Source of the DNA: Datisca glomerata
Lineage: Eukaryota; Streptophyta; Magnoliopsida; Cucurbitales; Datiscaceae
Direction: 5' to 3'
NCBI GenBank assembly: GCA_003255025.1
Contig: QANY01002872.1
Coordinates: forward strand, 681,738-745,737
DNA: 64,000 bases
Part shown: in pieces, positions 1 to 11,235 of the stretch
How positions within the stretch are numbered: position 1 is the stretch's first letter
Layout of the letters: every line of letters begins with the position of its first letter
Notes under the pieces: model-generated
Told to the model about the DNA's origin: nothing
Database searches by the model: none
The model's input: the letters and a program-made list of their open reading frames with translations, nothing else
Translations under genes and position numbers: made by a program

Positions 1-340
1 GTGCCACAGTGAAGGACGGTAATCAAATCAAATTCTCTATTGGAGAACCTTATTGCTTTTGTAGCTATGAGAAAATACAATCTCATTTTTAGCAGTGAAA
101 TCCTTTTGCATAGCTTCTCTCAGAAGCATGTGATGACCAAAACATGTCTTCCTAAATAGAATATTCTAAGATTCAATGAGCTTTACATTCAGTTTTGTAA
201 TAGCATTTAGGCTAGAGAGGAAGTTCACTTTTCCAGAGATGTTGATATGAAGATTGGATTCAACTGAATTTTTGGAGCCATATCTGTTGAATGATGTTGA
301 TATAAAGTAAGTATCATCCTTTATTTATAAACATAAAAGC
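1..340. other. unannotated stretch before the satellite
   Basis: AT-rich sequence with no long reading frame, repeat or recognisable terminal motif. Nothing could be assigned. Confidence 0.5.
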
Positions 341-876
341 ACTTGAACTCTTCAAGTAGTGAACCAGTGACTACTTGAAGGGTTCAAGTTGTCAAATACA
401 ATTACTTGGACCCTTCAAGTAGTGACTTGTTCTGATTTCTAGAAATAAATCATTATTTGAAGGGTTCAAGTAATTAGATACAACTACTTGAACCCTTCAA
501 GTAGTTACTTGTTCAGAATTCCAGAATCAAAATCACTACTTTGAGGGTTTAAGTAGTTAGATACACTACTTGAACCCTTCAAGTAGTGATTTGTTTTGAC
601 TTTCAGATTAAAAAATCACTACTTGAAGGGTTCAAGTAGTCATATACACTTCTTGAACACTTCAAGTAATCACTTTTTTTTTACTTTCAGCGTAAAAAAT
701 CACTACTTGAAGGGTTCAAGTAGTTAGATACCCAACGTGAACCCTTCTAGGGTTTAGATTGTCCTTCCAGAATCAAAAGGACTACTTAAAGTTTTCAAGC
801 AGTGAGATATTGTTTTCAAATTGACTACTTGAAAGGTTCAAGTAGTTCTACATAGCTAATTGAACCCTTCAAGTAG
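341..876. repeat. 82-bp tandem repeat built from palindromic arms
   Basis: The 9-mer CTACTTGAA or a close variant recurs at about 371, 453, 536, 619, 703 and 782, giving a period of 79-84 bp and about six units. Each unit carries the dyad CTACTTGAA-GGG-TTCAAGTAG and, roughly 35 bp later, its reverse complement CTACTTGAA-CCC-TTCAAGTAG. Every unit can therefore form two small hairpins, or one larger stem joining the two dyads. The linkers between dyads vary more than the arms. No coding potential is seen. Confidence 0.9.
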
Positions 877-1650
877 GCAATATATTCAAATGGTTATCAC
901 ATTCATTCTATCAAAAATATTAACCAATCGAGACATGCAGACAGTTATAATCATCAAGAGGGACAATCTAAACCCTAGAATATTTTCACCCAACCCCAGA
1001 ACTGAAAAAGTCTAGTAAGAAGTACAAAAGAAAAAGTTATAACTCTAATTCCATTTCTGCGTCCAAAAATAAAATAATGTGTAATTGAGTTTGTCTGTAG
1101 GTGGGTGTCATGCCTGGATATCGTGGCGGAGTACTCTGGAAACAAACGAAGAAGAAGAAGACGACATGCAATGACTGTCTTGCCGAAGAAGAAGCAGAAG
1201 AGACGTGAGAAGAGAGAGCACATATGTGAATGGAGATGAAGAGGAAGAAGAGAGCAAATGGCCGTAAAAAGAAGAAAGAAAAACAAAAGAAACGCGAAGA
1301 AGGATTGTGAAGCAAGTAAGCGTCTTTTCCTACTTGATGGTAACTGCCTTGGGCAGTGTGTGAATAGTGAAATTTGTTTGATTTAGTGGGCTAGAGGTAT
1401 AAATTTCTGAGTTTTTAAAAACCGGGTATCAAAATCCTTAAGGAAAATGAAAAATGTATATTTATCCAAATAACCCTTCTTATTTTTTGAAGTCCCGCTT
1501 TTGTTTTTTTGCAATTTAACAACTTTTTTTATACTGTTCAAATAAAATCTCGTTATTTCACTTATTTTATAGGAGAACACAACGAACCCAATATTTAAAA
1601 GCTCTAGAATCTCACATTTGTCATAGTGGCACTTAACCATAACATCCTTA
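877..1650. other. unannotated AT-rich stretch
   Basis: It holds a purine-rich block (about 1140-1310) that yields low-complexity Phe/Leu/Ser readings on the opposite strand, and plain AT-rich sequence. No protein family, RNA gene or transposon end was recognised. Confidence 0.5.
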
Positions 1651-1657
1651 AGCTTAT

Positions 1658-2046
1658 CACTAAAGAACTACCTATCATCGCTAAACAACCTTTTACCGAC
1701 AACATGTACAATCCGTCGCCAAAAGCCTTCACTATTTGTTATTGACAAAGTTCATTGTCGGTGAAGAGTTCCCACAAGAACTTTTTCATGGTGCCTTCTT
1801 TAGTCGTGGCTAAATATCTAACCTTCAACGACGACTAAAAGAATTCACTATAGAAACTTATGTTTACCGACAAAAAGTGTATTGTCGATAAAACTTTAAC
1901 CGATGAAACATATTTAATGATTTGAACTGTTAAATATCGCAAATTAATCCATATTTTACCATTAAATATCTAACACCATAGATGATTTTAACCGATGAAA
2001 CATCTTTGTGAAAGTTTCATCTCTAATGAGTGAGTTTTTTGTAGTG
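1658..2046. mobile_element. non-autonomous CACTA-like remnant
   Basis: The right end reads ...TGAGTTTTTTGTAGTG, the reverse complement of a CACTACAAAAAA terminus. A possible left end is CACTAAAGAACTACC at 1658. The interior has scattered short motifs (ACCGATGAAACAT, CCGACAA, GTCGGT), as expected of CACTA subterminal repeats. The flanking triplets do not match, so the left boundary is uncertain. No coding sequence. Confidence 0.45.
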
Positions 2047-2514
2047 CAAGCACACTGAGGGATTCGTAACATTGGGTGAGTCGGCCATAAAGAGACACTT
2101 GCTGGGTTTACCCACCAAATAAGGTGGTCGCAATAGAATCTTTGCTCTAGGGGTAGCCTATGACTCAGTACAATGGGGTAGCTACACCTTGTTTGTGATG
2201 TCTTTTATAGTATTTTAATGCATACACACATGTACGAAAGATTGAAAGATTAAGTTATAAAATGGCATTCAGAAATTTTTCATTGAAATTCAAATTCAAA
2301 TTTATAATCGTACTTGAAATCACAAAAATCAAGATAGCTTTGTTTAGAATTGGAAGAGGCTAAGAAACCACCGATTACATTGGTTTTATTTAGAATTTTT
2401 TTTCATTTTAGGACAAATCATATTCTTAATAATAGTTCAACTACATATCAAATTCCTACGAATATTTCTATCATTTTTACAAACTACAACTACCATAATT
2501 ATGTTGACAGGTGT

Positions 2515-2900
2515 GCCAGCACTCTCCCACGTGGTGGAGGCTTGGTAGGGCAAGGTCATAGTCGATGCCCGAGGGTCATTGAACTAAATAAATGAATTAA
2601 ATTTGTTCCTAAACTACAAGTTGTATCTTTTAGTTCAATGGTAAGTGTTTGATCCTACAATTAGTATTAGAGTCTCATGGTGTAGGGTTCTACTCTCAGG
2701 AATGCATTGCGCTTGTGGGTAGGGGCTAGGGGAAATCATTGATAGTTGGGCCAAAATCATGTCACGTGATAGAGGCATGGTGGGGTCAAGTCACAGTCAA
2801 AACCTGAACGTGATTGTTTGAACTAAATAAAGAAATAAAGTTGCACCATAATTACAAGTTATAGATTTTAGTTCAATGGTAAGTACTTGATCCTACAAAT
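2515..2900 (+). repeat. duplicated SINE-like repeat with Pol III-type boxes
   Basis: A segment is present twice, about 240 bp apart. Both copies have the order: a G-rich strip (GTGGTGGAGGCTTGGTAGGG and GATAGAGGCATGGTGGGGTC), then TGAACTAAATAAA, then TAGTTCAATGGTAAGT. TAGTTCAATGG (2631-2641 and 2869-2879) fits an A box, and GGTTCTACTCTC at 2686 resembles a B box about 50 bp downstream in the first copy. This suggests a tRNA-derived SINE, but the 3' end and target duplication were not identified. Confidence 0.4.
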
Positions 2901-3174
2901 CAATTGTTAACCACAATTCAGATTCTCATAACCACAAATTATATTCAAGTTGAACAATTTTAGAAAGTGGTTTACCTAAAAGATGGTTTTATAATTAGCT
3001 GCGCCGAGTGCGTACTCCAACTCCACAGAAGTGTCAAGTGAGAACCTAAGACAACTGGACAAGTCATAATATATAAAGATAATGATTCAGTGGATGTTAC
3101 TAGGTGATTAGAATAGAGATAGAAGGTAGAACGATTCGATTAAAAATGGAGACTAAGAGATTGAATAGTGTAAA

Positions 3175-3565
3175 TGATTTTTTTGGTATGAGGAATCATT
3201 TACGAACGAATGATAAGGACAATTATTTAGAGAGAGAATGAGAGATTAAGGACAATAGTTTACGTGGGAAACCCTAAAAGGGAAGAAAATCACGGGAAGA
3301 CTTTTTATTCTCACGTAGGTATGAGCCCTTTCGTGTAGGTCTCAGCCCCATTTATGTTGTTACATCTGCCTCTATTTGTACATGAAGATGATAATTAAAT
3401 AATAATAAATCTCCCGATCCCATAGAAAATTTTAGAGAATTGATAGACATCTTCAGGGAATATTCTCTCTGATGCTCCCCTTCATAACCGCATAGTTGAT
3501 CATAAAATTCTCATTCTATCTTCCCTTCAATTGGATATTTGGTCTAGATTTTGCCATGTGTAAGG
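3175..3565 (-). repeat. left LTR of the 3.2-7.9 kb element
   Basis: Aligns along its length with 7549-7948, with scattered substitutions and small indels. Shared landmarks include AATTATTTAGAGAGAGAATG, CATGAAGATGATAATTAAAT and TATTCTCTCTGAT. Homology stops near 3565, after GGTCTAGATTTTGCCATGTG. Confidence 0.65.
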
Positions 3566-4137
3566 TGATATTTTGACTGTTCATTGGCTCCCATTACACT
3601 CAACGGAACTTTATTCGTTGAAATGTAATGATTATCATTACGTCTGCCCAATTTTATTCTCATGCACTTCTCGAAAACGTGTGATGTAGTTTTCTAGGAA
3701 ACTTTTCGACTGTCTACTGTCAATGATGATTTCTCCTTTTCTTCTTTTTGTCCTTGTGCCTTCCCGTTCCTGTGAGCAACTTTTTATCAGTTTGTTGTCA
3801 TTGATGATTAATTCTCCTTCATTTGTTGCTACATCTTCCTGTTCCTATTTGTAAGTATTTCTTGGGAAGACGCGACATAATTTTTTCAAGCAGCCATTTG
3901 ACAGGTCTTTGTCAATCTTCCCGTTGAGGATGTTGCTGCCAACCCTTCTGTTGAAGATGTTGTCGTCGATGCAACTATAGTCTTTTGTATCTTTTTGTAA
4001 TTTTCTTTTCCTCAAGACTTGGCAAATTTCCTCTCTTCTTTTTCTGCGTAGCTCTTTTTCCGTTGTCGCTCTTCTATTCATAGGGACATTTGTTTGAGAA
4101 TGACTTCCAATTTTCTTTTGAGAACGGCTACTGACTG

Positions 4138-4310
4138 TAGAGTTTCTCCAGTTTCCTTCACTACGGGCTCATTGATAGAGTTTCTCCCATTCTCTTTGCT
4201 ACAAGCTCATCAGAGAGTTTCTCCCGTTTTCTTCCCTGCAGGCTTAGTAATAGAGTTTCTCTCATTTTCTTGGCTACAGGCTCATTGATAGAGTTTATCT
4301 CGTTTCCTCA
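4138..4310 (+). repeat. minisatellite, about 38-bp unit
   Basis: AGAGTTTCTCC or a near variant recurs at about 4139, 4177, 4213, 4252 and 4291, each followed by a C/T-rich stretch and GGCTCATTGAT. One reading frame stays open across it only because of the repetition. Confidence 0.75.
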
Positions 4311-4887
4311 TTTTTCTTTTTCCTTCTCTTGTACATTAAGATCTGTGACAAGAATGTTGTACAAGAATAATAGTATAATAATTTATGGAAATGAGTAAAG
4401 AATAAGTGTATTGTTTCATAATTTCATCGCAAGGGTTTGAGTTTGATGCCTCACTTTCATTGGTAGAGTTTCTTCTGTTTCCTTATTTTCTTTTTTCTTC
4501 TCCCGTTTTGTATTTTCCCATTGTACTTCTGCTTCGATCAATAAGAATCACTGTGTTTGTGCAATTTCCCTTTTATTGAACTCCCTTTTTGTTGTACTTC
4601 ATTCTTTGTTCAAAGACTTAGCAAAATTTGGGGATCAAAATCCGTTCTTTTATCAACTTCAACCCTTCAATTTTCCTTTGTAATAGAATCGATTCTTATG
4701 ACTTCTATCTTGGTTGGAGAACAAATATATTTTTCAATGTAAAATTCATTCCCGAGGATAAGACTTCAATTTGTTTTTAGAGAGAATGACTTATGAACTA
4801 CCCACTCTTAAGGACTTAGGTTCAAATAAAGGACTATCGCCCCGTGTTCATTCTGAGAGAAGGATTTATGAATTGTCTGCTCTCAAG

Positions 4888-6090
4888 TGTTGACCCTAGT
4901 TAAGGTGACAATTTCGATGATGACAAACAAAATGTGGACTAATATTTTATCAAGTGTGTATGTCCTTAATAAAAATAAAATCATGTTGAAAATACTTAAT
5001 CTTAAGTGTTCATGCAATAACAATAAAGAGCAAACAAAACCGTACGTGACGAGATACACGCGATATTTTACGAAAGGCACGAAGCATAACAAATGAACTC
5101 CAAATGACCTGAAACAAAGTTAGCTGAACTAAGAATACTTTAATAAATAAGGAACCAGACTGGACCGCTCATAAACCAGACCAAAAAATATCAAGTCGGA
5201 TATAACAGTGTGAAAAATATCACAGGACAGTTCACCATCAATCATGTGTCAAAACCGGCTCCGCTTTGGAGGGGATTTCAAATACAACTATTGAAATCGG
5301 ATCCACCAATTTGGGACTGGATGGACCAGTTTCTACAGAAGTAGACTTTTTATTTCCATGTTTCAAAATTGGATTGACCGGTTGCTACTTTGGGAATAAT
5401 TCCCCAAATCTAGCACCGGCCGTTCCTGTTTCTCAAACCGGTTTAGACCGGATCTTGATCCAAAATTCCCTATAAAAAGTTATCCCCTTCCCATGCTTCA
5501 TCCGCACCTCTTCACACCTCTCCAATGAAGTTTGTAGTATTCTATTATTTTGAGAGGCTTGTATTTTTAGCGATTCTTTGAGATATTTTCTAGAGAAGAG
5601 ATTAGTATAAACTGTGAGTGAAAAATTGAGAGATCTACTCTTAGAGAGAGTGAGAAAATTTGTGAGAAAATTTGTGAGAAATTTGAAGATCTCGACGAGC
5701 TTCTTTGCAAAAGGTTTGGTCTTCTTCCGTAAGAAGATCGTTTGGAAAAAATTTTAAGGGAGGATCCTTGAGGCGTGGACGTGGGAAGGTTTCTCGAACC
5801 ATGTAAAAATATCATGTGTCATCTATCTTCCCTATACTCTCTTTATTTTCTGCTTTTATATAATTCTCGCACTATTATTTTAACTTGGTATTTAGTTTTT
5901 ACGCTTACCTTAATCGTGCTTTAGTATTCCCCTTCGCTATTAATTTATTTATTCATTATACGCATTTGAGTTTCCGTGTAATTTATTATTTTATAAATTA
6001 TTATTGTTCAAGCAATTTATTTTTAAAATATTCAAATACTTCCTTTTAAACTATTTTCCCTTAATAAATGGGTGCCATACCGATCCTTCA
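4888..6090 (+). mobile_element. solo LTR (copia-like) inside a 77-bp tandem array
   Basis: Begins TGTTGACCCTAG at 4888 and ends CGATCCTTCA at 6090. It is flanked by TCAAG (4883-4887) and CCAAG (6091-6095), a 5-bp target duplication with one mismatch. The surrounding tandem repeat resumes at the next base in register (GACGTAGGCTCAAATAAAG), which fixes both ends. A TATA box (TATAAAAAG, 5471-5479) and a U5-like block GTGGACGTGGGAAGGTTTCT followed by CTCGAACC near 5776-5801 give plus-strand orientation. No internal domain remains, as expected after LTR-LTR recombination. Confidence 0.85.
5471..5479 (+). promoter_or_regulatory. TATA box of the solo LTR
   Basis: TATAAAAAG lies within a CCCTATAAAAAGTTATCC context about 580 bp into the LTR. 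A pyrimidine-rich stretch and a CTTTGAGATATTTTC leader follow. This is the usual U3/R layout of a plant LTR promoter. Confidence 0.55.
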
Positions 6091-6095
6091 CCAAG

Positions 6096-6895
6096 GACGT
6101 AGGCTCAAATAAAGAACAAAGATCTTATTTTCATTATAAGAGAATGACTTATAGCCTGCCCGTTTCTAAGGACTTAGGCTCAAATAAAGAACCATGTCCT
6201 CGATTCATTCTGAGAGAACGACTTAGGAACTTCCCGCTCTCAAAGACTTAGGTTCAAATAAAGAACCATGGATCCATTTTACTTTTAGAAAACATGTGCC
6301 CCCATTTCCTTCTAAGAACATGGCTTATGAGTTATTTGAAAGAAGGTTTTGCCCATTCCCAAGGACTTACACCAAAGCACTGCGACCTTTGTTTTTTTAT
6401 ACATATTTTTGAGAGAAAGACTTACAAATTGCCTGCTCCCAAGTATTTAGGCCAAAGGACTGCCGACTCTTATTTTGTTTTGCACATTTCTGAGAGAAGG
6501 TTTTGCTCACTCCCGAGGACTTAGCGAAAGGGCCGCTGACCCTTGTTTTGTTTTACACATTTCTAAGAGAAAGATTTACGAATTGGCCGCTCCCAAGGAC
6601 TTAGGCCAAAGGAATGCCCACTTGTTTTGTATTACACATTTCTGAGAGAATGACTTACAAATTATTTGCTCCCAAGGACTTAGGCCAAAGGACCGCCAAA
6701 CCTTGCTTTGTTTTACACATTTCTAAGTGAATGACTTACAAATTTTCTGCTCCCAAGGACTTAGGCCGAAAGACCGCCGACCCTTATTTTATTTTGCACA
6801 TTTCTGAGAGAAGGTTTTGCCAACTCCCAAGGACTTAGGCCAAAGGACCGCTGACCCTTGCTTTGTTTTACACATCTTTGAGAAAATGACTTAAG
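6096..6895 (+). repeat. 77-bp tandem array (10-11 units)
   Basis: The phrase CCCAAGGACTTAGGCCAAAGG or a variant recurs at about 6105, 6170, 6246, 6360, 6440, 6516, 6596, 6674, 6750 and 6829. Each is followed by CCGCCGACCCTTGTTTTGTT and TTTCTGAGAGAATGACTTA. Additional units sit at 4776-4887, left of the solo LTR, so one array was split by that insertion. The first units (GGCTCAAATAAAGAACC) form a distinct subtype from the later ones (GGCCAAAGGACCGCC). Confidence 0.85.
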
Positions 6896-7548
6896 TTTGA
6901 GATAAGCTTCAACTCAAATTTGAATTAGAATCCAAAGTTTGATTTAGTTAAATATTTAAGATTCAAAATAATCTTATCATAACAAGTTTCAAATAAGATG
7001 TTTTAAAATTCAAAATTCAAAACATGATTTAAAATTTGAATTAGAATTAAAATTCAAGATAATCTTATCAATATAAACTTTAGATAAGATGTTTTATTAT
7101 TCAAAATTCAAAACTCTGTTTATCATACATCAAATTGCTTTAACAAGTTCTTGAAATTTTCCATGACATTATTTTGAGAGAATAGTAATGGCGTAAAAGA
7201 AATATGCCAACAAAAATGTTAATTCAATATGCAAGGAACAAGTTTACCATTTTTTGTTTTCGTTTTTAATTTTGTACTCGTTGCCGTTTCTGTTTCTACT
7301 TCCAACTCGTTTCTTTTCCCGTTCCAGATCCTTTGCCATTTCTATTTATGCTTCAAACTCATTTTCGTTTCTCATTCCAGACATGTTGCCATTTCAGTTT
7401 CTACTTCTGCTTTCATTTCTACTTTCGCTTTCGTTTCTACTTCCGTTTCTGTTGTTGAGGGGGCGTTTAATTTGGTTTTGGACATTTTGGAAGGGATTTT
7501 TCAAGTTTTTCTCTCACTCTCAACGAAAGCATCAAAACGTAAAGGATT

Positions 7549-7948
7549 GTTTCGGTATGTGGAACCCTTTACGAATGAATAATAAAGACAATTATTTAGA
7601 GAGAGAATGAGAGAATAAAAACACAATAGTTTACGTGAAAAATTCATAAAGGGAAGAAAAACCACGGAAATACTTTTTTTAATCTCTTGTATTTTGTATC
7701 TTATGTAGGTATGAGCCATTTCGCGTAAGTCTCAGTCCCCTTTATGTTGTTACATATGCTTCTATTCATACATGAAGATGATAATTAAATAATAATAAAT
7801 ATCCCTATCTCATAGCAAATTTTGGCCAATTGATAAACATCTTCAGCAAATATTCTCTCTGATACTCCCCTTCATAACCGCCTAGTTAATCATAAGATTC
7901 TCGTTCTATCTTCTCTTTGATTAGATCTTTGACCTAGAACTTACCACG
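7549..7948 (-). repeat. right LTR of the 3.2-7.9 kb element
   Basis: Partner of 3175-3565 and the 5' LTR if the element reads leftward. Starts near TGTTTCGGTATGTGG. The sequence to its left gives no convincing primer-binding site, so the internal boundary is not confirmed. Confidence 0.65.
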
Positions 7949-8018
7949 TAGCACCCACAGCCTTGTTAGCAATGTAACATCCCCACTGCCATTGGTAAGG
8001 CGTCTCTATATCCCTCTT

Positions 8019-8117
8019 CACACACACACACACACACACACACTCTCTCTCTCCCACTATCTCATCATCTCTATCCCACTACCTGTAACTTCTTTTCAAT
8101 CTCTCTCTCTCTCTCTC
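8019..8117. repeat. (CA)n / (CT)n microsatellites
   Basis: About 25 bp of CA repeat from 8019 runs into a CT repeat, and a second CT run lies at 8101-8117. The stretch to 8500 stays pyrimidine-rich and has no recognisable gene. Confidence 0.9.
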
Positions 8118-8630
8118 ATTTGTAAGTTTGTATCCTTGTTTTAGTCTCCCTCAATCTCTCAGTCTCTCACTTTCTCTCAGATAATCTCTCTCCGACTCTC
8201 TCTCTTTGTACCTCTATATATCTATACTAAAAATATGATCTCAGTATGACAAGAAACCTGGACATTCTCCTCGTCTCAACGTCTCCTCTTTCCCCTAGCT
8301 TGATAATAATACTATTAGTCGTCTCTCTCCATCGGCAATATGGATTTCTGCATTTTTCAGGTGAGTTTCCTTGGTTTTGTAATCTCAACCCGAAGAGTAC
8401 TCAGAAGTGGAGATGGAAAAATTCTTCTGTTATCCCACTAGTGTTTGTAAACTTTAATGGTTTGCTCTTTCATATCTGTATATGCACCCTTTGCTAATAT
8501 ATATAGTATATTCCTTTTTAGGAACCGAAATAGATATTGCCAGGACAAAGTTGAATGTGGCGAGCAAATGTACTAGTACCATTGACTATTTATAAGCTAT
8601 TTACATGAGTACTTTCCTTTGAAAGGGAGG

Positions 8631-10800
8631 TTACAAATATATACATGACATCCAAAACTGTTGAGTATACGAGATGGCATCATATAGAGCACACTCAAGA
8701 TGGTGCTTTAAGACATCCTGCTGATACAGATTATTGGAAATCATTTGAGTCAGGACATATAATTGGTACCACGTATGGTGAAACTTAGTTTGGCTAGTCT
8801 CAATTACAACATGTGTCTTGTTCTTTTCATTCCATATAATTCCATTCTTGGATGTGCATGATACTGACATCGTTAATTCTTTCTACTCTTGTCCATCGAC
8901 CTAGATATTTAGAAATAATATTGACGTATATTTACAACCATTGGTAGAAAAATTGAAAGAATTATGCGAAAAGGATGTTGATACACATGATGCGTCAACA
9001 AAGGAAGTTTTTAAATGCGTGCGGCATTTTTATGGAATATTACTTACTTCCCAAGATTAGACATGGGTAGAGTAGAGTATGCATTCATGTTTTTCTTACC
9101 CTCATTGTAATTATGAGAAAGATAATCAACGTGCGAAATATAGTAAAAAAATTGTTTCATGGGTTATTAGTGATTTTTAAAGTTTGACCAAAAATTCTAT
9201 CATGAGAGTAGAAATTTTATTGGCATATTTGGGAATAGATCAACCCTTATTTCTCTTACAGGATCAATTATTTTACAATGAGTCAAAGAGTTTAACATCA
9301 CTTTGAAAAATGGAAAGCAACTGATTGAAAATGATGATCTGATGATGATAATGTGCAATATTGAAAGAGAAAAAGTAAACTATCGTATTGGAAGTTTAAT
9401 CTTAAACAACATAATCTAGAAGTAATGCACACTAAAAAATGTATGTGATAAGATACTAGGGTCAATTCTTGACGGTCCACGCAAGAGTAAAGATAACTAT
9501 AAGGCATGTCTAGACCTTCAACATATGGGTATAATGAATCAACTTCATTCAAAGATTCAAGGGTGATAACACTCACGTAGCTCCTGCTTTATTTTCAATG
9601 AAGAATGACGAAAATGATATAGATTTTTATGTACTGAGGAGTACTAGAGTTTTTTATGGATATGCATGAAATATTTTTCGTTACATCGATTTAAAGCAAC
9701 GTAAGATTTAAGGCCTTAAAAGTCATGATTGTCATATTACCATGCAACAACTTTTGCCTATAGCATTGTGGGGTGTTTTAGCATAGAAGGTGTGCTCTGT
9801 CATATTTAAATTGAGTTGGTTATTTAGAGAATTATATATAAAGGCCTGCACATAGATATGATTGATAGAATTTGGTCTCGAATTGTCATCATATCATGTC
9901 AAATGGAACACATCTTTCCCCCATCCTTACTCACCATCATGGTATGTGCATTATAGGCACAGATTGTTGGATATGTGCATTATAGGTGAATGTATCACAT
10001 AAAGAGGTATCAGTAAAACAACGTTGTGCGTTGTTTCACAATATAAAAAATCATGTGAGCTTATGTTAATATTTTATATGTCATGTATAACGCACAGATC
10101 CAACAACGCAAGATTAAGAGTACTAGAGTTTTTTATGAATATGCATGAAACATTTTTCGTTACATCGATTTAAAGCAACGCAAGATTTAAGGCCTTAAAA
10201 GTCATGATTGTCATATTATCATGCAACAAAATTTACCTATAGCATTGTGGGGTGTTTTAGCGTAGGTGTGCTTTGTCATATTTGAATTGAGTTGGTTATT
10301 TAGAGAATTATATCTACAGGCCTGCACATAGATATGATTTATAGACTTTGGTCTCGAATTGTCATCATATCATGTCAAATGGAACACATCTTTCCCCATC
10401 CTTACTCGTCATCATGGTATTTTTAACAGCATGCTTGGAAAATGAGGCAAAGATTGTTGGATCTGTGCGTTATAGGTGAATGTATCACATTGAGAGGTAT
10501 CAGTAAAACAATGTTGTGCGTTGTTTCACAATATAAAAATTCATGTGAGCTTATGTTAATATTTTATATGTCATGTATTAGGTATCTTGGTAAATTTAAA
10601 TCATATGTAGATGAGAAAGCTCATATGGTAGGCTCCATAGCGGATACATGAATAATACATGAGTGTGCAACATTCTACTCGAGAAAAATTGAAGGAACTG
10701 AAACAAGATTTAATCATCCTTCTCGAAATTGGGATGATGTAGATAAGGAGACCACGCATGAAGATCCTAATTTTCTTAATATAGTTTGACAAAAAGCCAT
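8631..10800 (+). pseudogene. CACTA TNPD-type transposase (Transposase_21 / DUF4218), decayed
   Basis: Transposase_21-like signatures are readable in shifting plus-strand frames: RWHHIEHTQDGALRHPAD (about 8670-8728), then NNIDVYLQPLVEKLKELCEK (about 8915-8975) followed by DVDTHDAS. DUF4218-like signatures follow: CLDLQHMGI (about 9510), KSHDCH with a run of catalytic-domain residues (about 9720 and again 10200), and RYLGKFKSYVDEKAHMVGS (10580-10640) followed by IAD. In CACTA elements this protein is the nuclear transposase that binds termini and cuts the element out. Many stop codons and frameshifts, plus a 479-bp internal duplication, make it non-functional. Confidence 0.75.
9639..10578 (+). 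repeat. 479-bp tandem duplication inside the transposase
   Basis: GAGTACTAGAGTTTTTTATG starts at 9639 and again at 10118. The two copies (about 9639-10089 and 10118-10578) match almost base for base. The second copy keeps a block TTTTTAACAGCATGCTTGGA that the first lacks; the first carries CATTATAGGCACAGATTG instead. The copies diverge where the second runs on into the conserved RYLGKFKSY coding sequence. The first copy therefore looks like the inserted one. Confidence 0.9.
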
Positions 10801-11235
10801 GAAATAAGGCTATCTTGATGAGAAATCCTGGTTACAAGCACATAAATTTTTATTATTTTACTGTCATTGATAGAATGTTTCTAACGGTAATAATTTGTCT
10901 ATACATATTTTTTGACTAAATATTTGAAAATTTGTGTAATTTAGCTATCTCAACTTGTAGAAAATGTGAAATAGATGTGAGGAGAGAAAATTGCCAATGT
11001 CGACCTGCCCTGAACGAAGTCAAACATTTGGTACATGAAAAATTTATCGGATGGATTCAAACTTGTGTAAGTTTATATTTATGAGTTAATTTCATGTAAT
11101 TTTAGCAAAGTCCATGAAGTAATTATCGATATAGTTTATTTTTAATGAATATGGCATCAAGAATAAAGTTCTTAATAAAATTACATGGTTGGCTCGTAAT
11201 AGAGTAGTAATTGGATTTGTGTGTCGCACTAAAGA

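Larger units (their letters stand above)
3175..7948 (-). mobile_element. non-coding LTR retroelement (LARD-like) with minisatellite interior
   Basis: Two direct repeats of about 390 bp (3175-3565 and 7549-7948) bracket a 4-kb interior with no recognisable gag or pol. Read on the minus strand, the repeats carry a block TTTCCCACGTAAACTATTGT typical of the U5/leader region of plant copia LTRs, so the element probably points left. The interior holds a 38-bp minisatellite (4138-4310) and a 77-bp array (4776-6895) that is split by a later solo LTR. Without that insertion the element would be about 3.6 kb. The outer boundaries are estimates. Confidence 0.6.

Noticed and set aside
341..876. CRISPR-like array
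   Set aside because: The repeats are contiguous with diverged linkers, carry internal dyads, and lie in plant nuclear DNA with no cas genes. It is a satellite.
975..1315. Phe/Leu/Ser-rich minus-strand frames
   Set aside because: Overlapping low-complexity readings of a purine-rich strip, with no homologous motif or codon structure.
2628..2697. A true tRNA gene
   Set aside because: Only A- and B-box-like words are present; no cloverleaf or anticodon arm could be drawn, so a SINE-like origin fits better.
5266..5815. Frames inside the solo LTR
   Set aside because: LTRs of this type are non-coding, and the frames overlap the promoter and leader without domain similarity.
7229..7610. Two overlapping plus-strand frames rich in Phe, Ser and Leu
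   Set aside because: Produced by a repeated TTTCNTTTCTACTTC-type strip at the edge of the right LTR; no domain and no consistent frame.
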